Below, in pieces: positions 1 to 7,558 of a stretch of DNA of 14,619 bases (position 1 is the stretch's first letter; every line of letters begins with the position of its first letter). A program made the position numbers and the translations under genes. Origin of the DNA: Candidatus Omnitrophota bacterium. GTDB taxonomy: Bacteria > Omnitrophota > Gorgyraeia > 2-02-FULL-51-18 > JAGOUK01. Under the pieces are notes generated by a model that saw only the letters and a list, made by a program, of their open reading frames with translations, was not told where the DNA came from and searched no databases. The stretch lies in contig JAGOUK010000009.1 in assembly GCA_018061225.1 (NCBI GenBank), positions 1 through 14,619 of the forward strand. The letters run 5' to 3'.

Positions 1-1
1 C

Positions 2-1240
2 GCGCTAGCCACCGGATTAGTTGATAAGCCCCAAGAGGTGGACGGAAGATGCCGGAAGACTTACGCATCGCGGTTTTTGTTTAAGAACTGGGAAGGGTAT
101 TCACTAGGCACTGAGATGGCATATCGCTTTTTGAGCGCCGATCCTGCCGACCAAACCCAGGTCTCGGCTGATGGGGTGCGCTATTTTGATCCCAGCGATA
201 AGACCGCCGCAACCACCACTTCAGTTTTTGCTCCCACGAATCGCGAGGGGCAGCTACGGTTGCCTTTCCGATATCGTCCAGAGAGGTTTCGTTATGTGCC
301 CATCTGGCGCGTGGTGGATGGAAGCGTGGCACCCAGTTTTTTTGAGAACAAGATTGTTCTGGTGGGACCGGTCAGCGCCATTTTTCATGATATTCATCAA
401 ACGCCCCTCGGGCAGATGCCGGGCGTTTTCATCAATGCAAATGAGCTGATGATGATCCTCATGAAAGATTTTGTCCGCGAACCCCTCGCGGATTATCGGT
501 CGCTTGCCGTGGTTCTCTTTGGCATACTTTTTACTTTCATCATTTTTAGTCTGCCTTTTATTTTTCAGCTGATTATTTTTCTTGTTTGCTCTGTCCTAAT
601 GTACGGTTTGACGCTGCTGCTGTTCTGCAAGACAGGAACACTTATTGAGCCTTTTAGTCCAATTGTTGTCATGACAATCAACTTCACTGTTGTCGCGTCC
701 TGGAAGGCGCTGAAGATATTTTTGGATAACATTGCTTTGCAGCGTCAGGTGATCACGGACAGTCTCACCGGTCTTTACGGACATCGTTTTATGACGCTTA
801 AGCTCGGGAGCGTGTTTTTGCATTCGGCTTCAACGAAAAGTGAGTTTTGTGTGGCGATGCTGGATGCGGATCACTTCAAGAAGGTTAATGATACGTACGG
901 GCATGATGTCGGCAATGTTGTGCTGGTGAATATTTCCAAAGTCATGAAACAGCATGTCCGGCGGCAGGATGTGGCGGCTCGTTTTGGCGGTGAAGAATTT
1001 TGCGTGATTCTGATCGGTACGGACACGAAGGGAGCCAGGGAATGTCTGGAGCGGATGCGGAAGTCAATCGAAGATCTGGAATTCACGTCTGACAAGGGTC
1101 CGTTCAAGGTAACGATCAGTTCTGGTATTTGTTCTAATCAGAACCCGGCCGTCAAAACTTCGGATGACATGCTGAAACTGGCCGACAAAGCTCTCTATGA
1201 GGCGAAGCAATCCGGACGCAATCGCGTCTGCACGGCATGA
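2..1240 (+). CDS. CHASE2-domain membrane diguanylate cyclase (GGDEF), 5' partial
   Basis: The reading frame is open to the left edge, so the N-terminus and probably a first membrane anchor lie outside the window; the GTG at 38 is unlikely to be the true start because the CHASE2 sequence continues upstream of it. Visible residues 1 to about 157 resemble the C-terminal part of an extracytoplasmic CHASE2 sensor (KIVLVGPVSAIFHDIHQTPL, then PGVFINANEL). Three hydrophobic membrane segments follow at about 166-235. A cytoplasmic GGDEF domain makes up the rest: DADHFKKVND near 288-297 and the active-site loop GGEEF at 329-333. The family condenses two GTP to cyclic-di-GMP. An RxxD product-inhibition site (RRQD, 320-323) sits the usual five residues before GGEEF, so feedback control looks intact. 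The ligand sensed is unknown. The gene is visibly more AT-rich than the genes to its right. It converges on rpmB across a shared terminator. Confidence 0.93.
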   Translation, partial: ALATGLVDKPQEVDGRCRKTYASRFLFKNWEGYSLGTEMAYRFLSADPADQTQVSADGVRYFDPSDKTAATTTSVFAPTNREGQLRLPFRYRPERFRYVPIWRVVDGSVAPSFFENKIVLVGPVSAIFHDIHQTPLGQMPGVFINANELMMILMKDFVREPLADYRSLAVVLFGILFTFIIFSLPFIFQLIIFLVCSVLMYGLTLLLFCKTGTLIEPFSPIVVMTINFTVVASWKALKIFLDNIALQRQVITDSLTGLYGHRFMTLKLGSVFLHSASTKSEFCVAMLDADHFKKVNDTYGHDVGNVVLVNISKVMKQHVRRQDVAARFGGEEFCVILIGTDTKGARECLERMRKSIEDLEFTSDKGPFKVTISSGICSNQNPAVKTSDDMLKLADKALYEAKQSGRNRVCTA

Positions 1241-1265
1241 CGCCAGAGACCCGGGGAAGACAAAT

Positions 1266-1299
1266 AAAAAAAGCCGCGTCATATGACGCGGCTTTTTTT
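1266..1299. terminator. Bidirectional Rho-independent terminator between the diguanylate cyclase gene and rpmB
   Basis: This is a perfect palindrome: seven A, the stem arm GCCGCGTC (1273-1280), the loop ATAT (1281-1284), the arm GACGCGGC (1285-1292), then seven T. It reads as a GC-rich hairpin followed by a U-tract on both strands. It lies 25 bases after the stop of the left gene (+) and 18 bases beyond the stop of rpmB (-), which is where a shared terminator for convergent genes is expected. Confidence 0.95.
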
Positions 1300-1317
1300 G
1301 TGAGAAACGGGGATCTT

Positions 1318-1578
1318 TTAAGCGGAAGCGGGTGCCGTGTAACGGCGGACGGGGGCCTTGACGACCTTGCCGGCTTTGATGCACTTGGTGCATACGCGGA
1401 CCACGCGGACGCCGCCGTTCACCAAAGCGCGGATGCTTTGAAGGTTCGGGAGGAAGCGGCGGGTGGTGATACCCGTGGTTTTCAAGCCGATACCGCCGGC
1501 TTTTTTCGAAATACCGCGGCGGGCGATCTGTTTGCCGGTCAAAGGTTTTTTATCGCAGACTTCGCAAATTCTTGCCAT
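1318..1578 (-). CDS. rpmB: 50S ribosomal protein L28
   Basis: This encodes an 86-residue protein of normal L28 length, a component of the large ribosomal subunit. It opens with MARICEVCDKKPLTGKQIAR. The conserved core reads KTTGITTRRFLPNLQSI at about 33-49. Four cysteines as two CxxC pairs (C5/C8 and C63/C66) mark the zinc-ribbon form. The frame extends 19 codons further upstream, but the ATG at 1578 was chosen because the family begins there and a GAGG ribosome-binding site (plus-strand 1588-1591) lies 9 bases before it. It is a single gene, convergent with the diguanylate cyclase and divergent from recG, and ends at the shared palindromic terminator. Confidence 0.95.
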   Translation of the reverse strand: MARICEVCDKKPLTGKQIARRGISKKAGGIGLKTTGITTRRFLPNLQSIRALVNGGVRVVRVCTKCIKAGKVVKAPVRRYTAPASA

Positions 1579-1612
1579 TTTGGATTGCCTCGTGGGTCGT
1601 GATTCTGTTCCG

Positions 1613-3712
1613 GTGAAAGACCGACAATCTATCACTGGAGAGCCCCAAAATCAAGATAAAAAAAACCCGCTGAACCAGCCGCTTCAGTACGTGAAAGGGG
1701 TGGGGCCAAAGCGTCTCATGGAACTTGATCGTCTGGGCATACGCTCGGTTCGCGACTTGATCTTCCATTTTCCCAGAAGGTACGAGGACCGATCGGCTTC
1801 CAGAGGCGCCCAGGCCGACGGGGTCGAGAAGGGGCTGTTTGAGGGGAAGGTGAGACGGGTTCGCCTTATCCGCACGCGGCGAGGTCCGACCATTCTCCGC
1901 CTTGAGCTGGATGCCGGCCCGGTCCCGGTGACGGCGCTCTGGTTCCGGTCGGAATACCTGCAAGAAGCTTTCAAGGGCGTGCAGCGTCTCGCGCTGTTTG
2001 GGCGTTTTGAACGCAAATCCGATGAGATCCAGCTGATCCATCCGGACTACGAAGTTCTGGCCGAAGGGGTTGACGCCCGGCGCGTTCATACCGGGCGGGT
2101 CGTGCCGTTTTATGCCGCCGGAGGGGATTTGACACCGCGGGTTCTTCGTTCGATCGAGTATCAGCTCCTCACTGACGCGCTTCCGCATCTCGAGGATCCT
2201 CTGCCTCAGGAAATGCGGCGGGCGCACGCACTCGAGAATCGCCGTTTTGCTCTGAAGAGCATTCACTTTCCATCTTCGCAAGAGGATCTGACTCGCGCGT
2301 ACCGGAGATTCGTGTTTGATGAGTTCTTTTTTATTCAGCTTCTTCTGGCGGCTAAGCGGCGGAAGCGCGCGCTGACGCCTGCGGCCAGGATCAAGGCGGA
2401 CGCGGCCACGGCCAAGAACTTTGTGCGGCTATTGCCATTTGAGCCGACCGCGGCTCAAAACGAGGCGATCGCGGCGGTGTCCGGGGATCTCAACGGCGCC
2501 AAGCGGATGCATCGCCTTTTGCAAGGGGATGTCGGCAGCGGCAAAACGACGGTGGCGGCCTTTGCGCTTTTTGCGGCCGCTCAGGCGGGGCGTCAGGGGG
2601 CGATGCTGGCTCCCACCGAAATTCTCGCGCAGCAGCACTACATGACGCTGAGCCGGCTGTTTCTGGAGGCCGGGATACGGGTGGGGCTCGTTAGCCGGGG
2701 CGTGTCGGCGGCGGAGCGGCAAAAGACTTTGGAAGAGCTGGCTTCCGGCGAGCTTGCAGTCGTGGTGGGAACGCACGCACTGCTTCAGGATCCGATCAGA
2801 TTTAAGAATTTGGATGTTCTGGTTGTGGATGAACAGCACAAGTTTGGAGTTTATCAGCGCGAAAAGCTCGAGAAAAAATCCGCTTCACCGCATGTGCTCA
2901 TGATGACCGCGACACCGATCCCGCAGACCCTGGCGATATCGCTTTATGGCGACATGGACGTTACTGAGATGAAGGGCCGGCCCGCCGGCCGCGGGCGCGT
3001 CAGCACGTGTTGGACGGGGCAGTCCCGCAGAAGCGAAGTGTTGGGGTGGATCGAGCGGGAAATTGCCGAAGGCCGTCAGGCTTACGTGGTTTATCCGGCG
3101 CTGGACTCAGCCGTCGCCGGACTGCAGTCAGTGCAAGCCGGGGTGGAGATGCTGCAAAAAGGGCTCAGGAAAGAGATTCGGGTCGGCTGGATTCACGGGC
3201 AGATGAAAGCAGATGAAAAAAAATTAGTGATGACGGCATTTGCCAATAACGAAATCCACGTCCTGGCCGCGACCACTGTCATCGAGGTCGGGGTTGATGT
3301 GCCTAACGCGAACTTCATGGTGATCGAGAACGCGGACCGATTTGGACTCAGTCAGCTGCATCAGCTCCGCGGCCGTATCGGGCGGGGGAAGCATGCTTCG
3401 TATTGCGTCCTGGTCTCGGATGCGGAAGATCCGGTCAGCCGTGAGCGCCTGGAAGCGTTTTGCGAGATCGAAAGCGGCTTTGAGATCGCGGAAAAGGATC
3501 TGAAGCTTCGGGGCCCGGGCGATATCTGGGGAACGCGTCAGCACGGGATCCCTCAGCTTAAGATCGGCGACCTGGCCCGTGACGGGCATATCATGTCGAT
3601 CGCGCGCGCCGAAGCCGATAAATGGATCGCGGAAGACCCGTTGTTTAAGAAGCCCGAACACGCTTCGGCGAAAGAGGAACTTTTGGCAAGATTTCCGGGA
3701 GCGCTCAAATGA
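1613..3712 (+). CDS. recG: ATP-dependent DNA helicase RecG
   Basis: RecG is a cytoplasmic helicase that remodels stalled replication forks and branch-migrates Holliday junctions. With the GTG start at 1613 it has 699 residues, close to the usual size of about 690. The N-terminal wedge region begins with PLQYVKGVGPKRLMELDRLG. The superfamily 2 motor is complete: Walker A GDVGSGKT (about 305-312), DEQH with the RecG-type FGV following it (406-409), TATP (432-435) and QLRGRIGR (584-591). The C-terminal GDIWGTRQHG (636-645) is a family hallmark. The start is uncertain: GTG at 1592 (706 residues) is equally possible, neither has a clear ribosome-binding site, and the frame stays open to 1463 inside rpmB antisense sequence. 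The stop overlaps the rsmD start by 4 bases, so the two are probably translationally coupled. Confidence 0.95.
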   Translation: MKDRQSITGEPQNQDKKNPLNQPLQYVKGVGPKRLMELDRLGIRSVRDLIFHFPRRYEDRSASRGAQADGVEKGLFEGKVRRVRLIRTRRGPTILRLELDAGPVPVTALWFRSEYLQEAFKGVQRLALFGRFERKSDEIQLIHPDYEVLAEGVDARRVHTGRVVPFYAAGGDLTPRVLRSIEYQLLTDALPHLEDPLPQEMRRAHALENRRFALKSIHFPSSQEDLTRAYRRFVFDEFFFIQLLLAAKRRKRALTPAARIKADAATAKNFVRLLPFEPTAAQNEAIAAVSGDLNGAKRMHRLLQGDVGSGKTTVAAFALFAAAQAGRQGAMLAPTEILAQQHYMTLSRLFLEAGIRVGLVSRGVSAAERQKTLEELASGELAVVVGTHALLQDPIRFKNLDVLVVDEQHKFGVYQREKLEKKSASPHVLMMTATPIPQTLAISLYGDMDVTEMKGRPAGRGRVSTCWTGQSRRSEVLGWIEREIAEGRQAYVVYPALDSAVAGLQSVQAGVEMLQKGLRKEIRVGWIHGQMKADEKKLVMTAFANNEIHVLAATTVIEVGVDVPNANFMVIENADRFGLSQLHQLRGRIGRGKHASYCVLVSDAEDPVSRERLEAFCEIESGFEIAEKDLKLRGPGDIWGTRQHGIPQLKIGDLARDGHIMSIARAEADKWIAEDPLFKKPEHASAKEELLARFPGALK
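1626..1654 (-). promoter_or_regulatory. Candidate sigma70-type promoter for rpmB
   Basis: On the minus strand, TTGATT (plus-strand 1649-1654) and TAGATT (1626-1631) are separated by exactly 17 bases. Each matches the -35/-10 consensus at four of six positions. An A8 run on the plus strand (about 1658-1665) gives a T-tract just upstream, like an UP element. Transcription would start near 1619 and leave a leader of about 40 bases before rpmB. The element lies inside the most likely N-terminal coding part of recG. This is a pattern match only. Confidence 0.4.
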
Positions 3713-4260
3713 AAATATTGACCGGCCGGTTCAAACACACAGAGATCCCTTTTAAACCGCAGCCAGGCTTGAGGCCGACTTCGGACCGCGTGCGTAAGGC
3801 CATCATGGATTCGCTGATGGGCGGCTGGGAAGGGGCGTCCGTCCTGGATCTCTACAGCGGGACCGGGGCGCTTGGACTCGAAGCGGTCTCAGCCGGAGCG
3901 GCCGGCGCGGTGTTTGTGGAATCCGACCGCCGACGGGCGGACGCGATCGAGGGTGTCGTGGAAAAGTTGGGGATCTCGGATAACTGCCGCGTCGAAAGAT
4001 CGGATGTGTTGTCGGCCCTTGAATCGCTCAAAAAACGCGGGGCCGCTTTTGACCGCGTTTTTGCGGACCCTCCTTACGAAAAAGGATTGGCCATCAAAAC
4101 GCTCGAGTTTTTTGCAGACGGGTCGGCGCTCAAGCCGGGCGCCTGGATCACGATCGAGACCTATAAAAAAGAGCCGCTCCCTGATGTGGTGGGCCGATTG
4201 CAGAGGCGGCGCAACACGGCCTACGGGGATACGGCTGTCCACTACTACGTTTTAGTTTAG
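3709..4260 (+). CDS. rsmD: 16S rRNA (guanine966-N2)-methyltransferase RsmD
   Basis: This 183-residue SAM-dependent methyltransferase is expected to methylate G966 (E. coli numbering) of 16S rRNA during 30S assembly. The N-terminal LRPTSDRVRKAIMDSL (21-36) is the RsmD family signature. VLDLYSGTGALGLEA (45-59) is the SAM-binding motif I, ESD (71-73) is the acidic motif II, and DPPY (120-123) is the catalytic motif of N-methyltransferases. The ATG at 3709 overlaps the recG TGA in an ATGA junction and has GGGAG (3697-3701) 7 bases upstream. In many bacteria rsmD precedes coaD, as here. No terminator was found after the stop. Confidence 0.95.
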   Translation: MKILTGRFKHTEIPFKPQPGLRPTSDRVRKAIMDSLMGGWEGASVLDLYSGTGALGLEAVSAGAAGAVFVESDRRRADAIEGVVEKLGISDNCRVERSDVLSALESLKKRGAAFDRVFADPPYEKGLAIKTLEFFADGSALKPGAWITIETYKKEPLPDVVGRLQRRRNTAYGDTAVHYYVLV

Positions 4261-4299
4261 CCTTACCAGCCAACGGTCACCTGATGCCTCTTTCGGCTG

Positions 4300-4328
4300 T
4301 TGCGCCCCCCACCGCCATACTATATAAT
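4300..4328 (+). promoter_or_regulatory. Predicted sigma70-type promoter upstream of coaD
   Basis: A perfect -10 hexamer TATAAT (4323-4328) is preceded, at a 17-base spacing, by TTGCGC (4300-4305), which keeps the TTG of the -35 box. Transcription would start near 4335, giving a leader of about 35 bases before coaD. It is the first plausible promoter of the long block coaD to fabI. Confidence 0.6.
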
Positions 4329-4345
4329 GCACAACCATTGTCCGA

Positions 4346-4365
4346 CCTCCTCAAGATTTTGGAGG
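4346..4365 (+). promoter_or_regulatory. Possible hairpin masking the coaD ribosome-binding site
   Basis: CCTCC (4346-4350) is the exact complement of GGAGG (4361-4365), with a 10-base loop between them. GGAGG is the coaD ribosome-binding site, only 4 bases before the ATG. The 5-base pairing would hide it. The stem is short and neither end extends, so this could be chance. Confidence 0.35.
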
Positions 4366-4369
4366 CCTT

Positions 4370-4882
4370 ATGGCAAAAAATGATACTTTAGCGATTTGTC
4401 CGGGTACTTTTGATCCGGTGACCTATGGTCATCTGGACCTGATCGACCGTGCTCTTAAAATTTTTGACCGTGTCATCGTTGCTGTCGCGGAGAACGCGGG
4501 CAAGGATCCGCTTTTTTCACTGGAAGAGCGGCTTGATATGGTGCGCCGTGTCACGGCGAATAAGCCCGGGGTTCGAGTGGAATCCTTTGAAGGGCTTATC
4601 GTCGAATACGCGATGCGCAAAAAAGCCCTGGCCCTGATCCGCGGCGTGCGCATGTTGTCGGATTTCGAATACGAATTCCAGATGGCGCTCACCAACCGGA
4701 AGCTTGAGCCGAGAGTTGAAACGCTTTTTTTGATGCCGAACGAGTCATACGCGTACCTGACCAGCCGGCTGATCAAAGAGATCGCCAAGAACGGGGGAGA
4801 GACCCGTTCCTACGTGCCCAAATACGTGCACGGCCGGCTCGCTGAGCGATTCGGCAGAGATAAGCGGCGGACCAAAAAATGA
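4370..4882 (+). CDS. coaD: Phosphopantetheine adenylyltransferase
   Basis: CoaD joins 4'-phosphopantetheine and ATP to make dephospho-CoA, the penultimate step of coenzyme A synthesis in the cytoplasm. The 170-residue protein is of typical length. CPGTFDPVTYGHLDLIDRA (10-28) carries the nucleotidyltransferase TxGH motif (T18-H21). RGVRMLSDFEYEFQMALTNR (91-110) is the substrate-binding stretch, and SRLIKEIAKNGG (132-143) corresponds to the second ATP-binding motif, usually written SSxxKE. The ATG at 4370 follows GGAGG. The stop overlaps the next start by 4 bases. Coenzyme A also supplies the prosthetic arm of the acyl carrier protein encoded downstream. Confidence 0.97.
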   Translation: MAKNDTLAICPGTFDPVTYGHLDLIDRALKIFDRVIVAVAENAGKDPLFSLEERLDMVRRVTANKPGVRVESFEGLIVEYAMRKKALALIRGVRMLSDFEYEFQMALTNRKLEPRVETLFLMPNESYAYLTSRLIKEIAKNGGETRSYVPKYVHGRLAERFGRDKRRTKK

Positions 4883-5322
4883 AGCCGACCGTCAAGATTC
4901 CGGACATACGGAGTCTTTCGGTGCTTCATATCCGGCGCGGACCGATGCTTTTTGAAGGAACGACGCCGGCGCAGGACTTTGAGTTTGGCGCGGACGGACC
5001 CAGGTTTGAGGACGGGATTCGGATCGAGGGCGACATCACGATCGTTGATGAACATGTGATCGCCCACGCGAAAATGTCCGGGCAGGAGATCGCCGCCTGT
5101 TCCCGCTGCCTGGAAGACGTGAAGCGGCCGTTGAAGAAAGATTATTTTTTAGCGTTCGAACTTGAAAAAGAACGGACGATCGACCTTTTGCCCCATCTCC
5201 GGGAAGAGATGCTCCTGGAGCAGCCCATTCAGGTGCTGTGCCGTCCGAATTGCAAGGGGCTTTGCGCGCGCTGCGGAGCGAATCTAAACGTTCGTTCCTG
5301 CGGCTGCGCGAAACGGTCATAA
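4879..5322 (+). CDS. yceD: DUF177 (YceD-like) protein, cysteine-rich
   Basis: This 147-residue protein belongs to the DUF177/YceD family, which is typically encoded just before rpmF; E. coli YceD has been linked to 23S rRNA accumulation, but its molecular role is not settled. The family marks are CSRCLEDV (74-81), the acidic stretch IDLLPHLREEMLLEQPI (101-117) and the C-terminal CRPNCKGLCARCGANLN (121-137), followed by CGC. The eight cysteines (74, 77, 121, 125, 129, 132, 141, 143) suggest metal binding, which is inference. The ATG at 4879 overlaps the coaD stop in an ATGA junction, with only a weak GGCGGA upstream. Co-expression with rpmF is the main functional clue. Confidence 0.9.
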   Translation: MKPTVKIPDIRSLSVLHIRRGPMLFEGTTPAQDFEFGADGPRFEDGIRIEGDITIVDEHVIAHAKMSGQEIAACSRCLEDVKRPLKKDYFLAFELEKERTIDLLPHLREEMLLEQPIQVLCRPNCKGLCARCGANLNVRSCGCAKRS

Positions 5323-5363
5323 ACAAGCGTCTCGACCACTAACGTACACGAAGGATAAAAACC

Positions 5364-5546
5364 ATGCCCAATCCCAAACGGCGGCATTCCAACACCCGCA
5401 CCCGGAAGCGCCGCACCCATGACAAGATCACGTCCAACGCGTCCTCCAAGTGCCCGCAGTGCGGCGCCGACAGAGAGCCGCATCGCATTTGCGTGAAGTG
5501 CGGAACCTACCGCGGCAAGCAGGTCTTAAGCGTTAAATCCGCCTAA
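5364..5546 (+). CDS. rpmF: 50S ribosomal protein L32
   Basis: This is a 60-residue large-subunit ribosomal protein of normal length. It begins MPNPKRRHSNTRTRKRRTHD, the very basic and highly conserved L32 N-terminus. CPQC (30-33) and CVKC (43-46) form the zinc-ribbon variant. AAGGA lies about 9 bases before the ATG. The 41-base gap before it contains no terminator. The stop codon is followed immediately by the plsX ATG, so ribosomal-protein and lipid-synthesis expression are physically linked, a common bacterial arrangement. Confidence 0.97.
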   Translation: MPNPKRRHSNTRTRKRRTHDKITSNASSKCPQCGADREPHRICVKCGTYRGKQVLSVKSA

Positions 5547-6572
5547 ATGGCCGAATCTTCAAAGCTGTTCAGGATAGCCGTGGACGCGATGGGGGGCGAC
5601 CATGCCCCCCGCGCGATCGTTGAGGGCGCGGTTGAAGCCGCGCGCGCTTACGATCACGAGATTATTTTGGTCGGTCAGACGGAAGCGATCGAGCGGGAGC
5701 TCACCCGTATCGGCAAGCGCCCCAAGAACATCTCCGTCCGCCATGCAGGTTCCGTGATCGGCATGGAAGAATCCGCATCCGTCAGCGTCCGACGCAAGAA
5801 AGACGCTTCGGTCTGCATTTGCGCGGACATGCACAAGGCCGATGAGGTCGATGCCATCGTGACGGCGGGCCACACGGGAGCAGCGGTCGCCGCGACGACG
5901 CTCAAGCTGCGCCTGCTCGAGGGGATAGACCGCCCCGGCATCGGCATCGCGTTTCCGACGCTGAAGGGCCCATCGTTCCTGATCGATGTCGGCGCCAATA
6001 TCGAAACCAAGCCCCTCCACTATCTCCAGTACGCCGTCATGGGGGATGTGTATTTCAAATCCATTCTCGGCAAGCGCAATCCGACCGTGGGTATCCTGAA
6101 TATCGGTGAAGAAGACTCCAAGGGTACCGAGATCATCAAGGAAGCACGCAAGCTTCTGGAAAAAAGCAGACTTAACTTCATTGGTAATGTTGAGGGCCGC
6201 GATATTTTTAACGGCAAGGTCGACATCATCGTTTGCGACGGATTCGTCGGCAACGTTGTTCTCAAGGTGGCCGAGTCCATTGTTGAAGTGATCGGCCAAC
6301 TGCTCAAAAAAAATCTTAAGAAAAACTACATGACCATGGCCGGAGCCTTTCTGTCCAAATCGGCCTTCAAGGCGCTGAAGCGCGAAGTGGATTACACCGA
6401 ATACGGCGGCGCGCCGCTTTTGGGCATCGACGGCATTTGCATCATCAGTCACGGGTCTTCCAATCCCAACGCCATCAAGAACGCGATCCGGGTCGCCGGA
6501 GAATTCGTCCGCTGCCGCATCAATGAGCGCATCGTTCAAGAGACCGCTCACCTCAAGGAAATCAGCGCTTGA
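5547..6572 (+). CDS. plsX: Phosphate acyltransferase PlsX
   Basis: PlsX converts acyl-ACP to acyl-phosphate, which PlsY uses to acylate glycerol-3-phosphate, so it connects fatty-acid synthesis to phospholipid synthesis at the membrane surface. The 341-residue length is typical. Conserved stretches are AVDAMGGDHAP (11-21), VTAGHTGAA (105-113), FLIDVGANIETKP (144-156), VCDGFVGNVVLK (229-240) and EYGGAPLLGIDG (285-296). The ATG follows the rpmF stop with no gap, and no clear ribosome-binding site is visible, so translation probably depends on ribosomes finishing rpmF. The stop overlaps the fabH start by 4 bases. Confidence 0.97.
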   Translation: MAESSKLFRIAVDAMGGDHAPRAIVEGAVEAARAYDHEIILVGQTEAIERELTRIGKRPKNISVRHAGSVIGMEESASVSVRRKKDASVCICADMHKADEVDAIVTAGHTGAAVAATTLKLRLLEGIDRPGIGIAFPTLKGPSFLIDVGANIETKPLHYLQYAVMGDVYFKSILGKRNPTVGILNIGEEDSKGTEIIKEARKLLEKSRLNFIGNVEGRDIFNGKVDIIVCDGFVGNVVLKVAESIVEVIGQLLKKNLKKNYMTMAGAFLSKSAFKALKREVDYTEYGGAPLLGIDGICIISHGSSNPNAIKNAIRVAGEFVRCRINERIVQETAHLKEISA

Positions 6573-7558
6573 AGACCATCGGCATCATCGGCATCGGGCA
6601 TGCCGTGCCCGACAAGATCCTGACCAACAAGGATCTGGAGAAGATCGTCGAAACTTCCGACGAATGGATCGTGAGCCGCACCGGAATCAAAGAACGGCGC
6701 ATCGCCGAAGAGGGCGACGGAACCAGCCGCTGGGCCTGTGAGGCGGCTCGGAAGGCGATGGCTCAGGCTGGCGTTAAGGCCGAGGAGCTGGATTTGATCA
6801 TCGTCGGCACGACCACGCCGGATATGCCGCTGCCCTCCACCGCCTGCTTCGTGCAAAAAGAACTCGGCGCCAAGAACGCGGTCTGCTTCGATCTCGCGGC
6901 CGCTTGCGCGGGCTTTGTTTATTCCTTGTCTACGGCGCAGCAATTTTTACTGAACGGTACGATGAAAACGGCCCTCGTGATCGGAGCTGATCAGATCTCC
7001 TCTTTCCTGGACTGGAAGGATCGGTCGACCTGCGTTCTTTTTGGCGATGCGGGAGCGGCCGTGGTGCTGCGCGAAGTGGCCGCGCCGGCAAAAGGCATCA
7101 TTGCGTGTTCTCTTGGCTCGGACGGGGAGCACGCCAACTTGCTCCGTATTCCCGGCGGCGGATCCAAGTCGCGCACATCCGCAGAGTCGTTTCGGGCGGG
7201 GGATCATTTTTTGAAGATGAACGGAGCAGAGGTCTTCAAGCACGCGGTTCGCGGCATGGGGCAATCCATCGCCAAAGTGCTTGAGGCCACCGGAACGCGG
7301 GTCGAAGACGTGGCGTGCATCGTGCCCCATCAGGCTAATATGCGCATCATCGACGCGGTCGCCGACCGCCTCAAAGTCGACCGAAGCAAAATTTATGTGA
7401 ACCTCGACCGCTATGGAAATACCTCCGCCGCCTCAGTGGCCGTTGGTCTTTCGGAAGCCGCGGCCACGGGAGTGATCAAAAAGGGAGACCTGGTTCTTTT
7501 AACGACTTTTGGCGCGGGGCTGGTCTGGGCCAGCGCGCTGGTGGAGTGGGGGTTATGA
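6569..7558 (+). CDS. fabH: 3-oxoacyl-[acyl-carrier-protein] synthase III (FabH)
   Basis: FabH starts fatty-acid synthesis by condensing an acyl-CoA, usually acetyl-CoA, with malonyl-ACP. The 329-residue protein shows DEWIVSRTGIKERRIA (31-46) and the catalytic triad: C113 in AAACAG, H254 in VPHQANMRI and N284 in YGNTSAAS. The start is TTG at 6569, overlapping the plsX TGA; it is supported by AAGGAA (6555-6560) 8 bases upstream and by the family N-terminus (KTIGIIGIGHAVPD). No other in-frame start fits. The stop overlaps the fabD ATG by 4 bases. Substrate chain preference (straight or branched) cannot be read with confidence. Confidence 0.97.
   Translation: MKTIGIIGIGHAVPDKILTNKDLEKIVETSDEWIVSRTGIKERRIAEEGDGTSRWACEAARKAMAQAGVKAEELDLIIVGTTTPDMPLPSTACFVQKELGAKNAVCFDLAAACAGFVYSLSTAQQFLLNGTMKTALVIGADQISSFLDWKDRSTCVLFGDAGAAVVLREVAAPAKGIIACSLGSDGEHANLLRIPGGGSKSRTSAESFRAGDHFLKMNGAEVFKHAVRGMGQSIAKVLEATGTRVEDVACIVPHQANMRIIDAVADRLKVDRSKIYVNLDRYGNTSAASVAVGLSEAAATGVIKKGDLVLLTTFGAGLVWASALVEWGL

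Larger units (their letters stand above)
4261..4369. other. Intergenic leader region between rsmD and coaD
   Basis: This 109-base gap holds no credible open frame. Its first half contains only a weak 5-base inverted repeat (CAGCC at 4267-4271, GGCTG at 4295-4299) with a 23-base loop and no U-tract, so it is not a convincing terminator. The second half holds the coaD promoter candidate and a short hairpin over the ribosome-binding site, both listed separately. Confidence 0.7.

Noticed and set aside
1463..1612. Extension of recG upstream to GTG 1463, which has a GGAGG-like sequence before it
   Set aside because: The extension lies antisense to rpmB codons, would overlap rpmB head to head by over 100 bases, and adds residues unlike RecG. 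The apparent ribosome-binding site is the complement of conserved L28 codons.
2974..2995. GC-rich palindromic sequence (GGGCCGGCCC and flank) that could form a hairpin
   Set aside because: It lies in the middle of the RecG motor, encodes conserved residues (KGRPAGRGR), and has no T-tract after it.
5559..6551. 330-residue open frame antisense to plsX
   Set aside because: It mirrors the GC-rich third codon positions of plsX and resembles no family I know; plsX itself is unmistakable. Other long antisense frames (for example within smc at 12095-12754) are rejected for the same reason.
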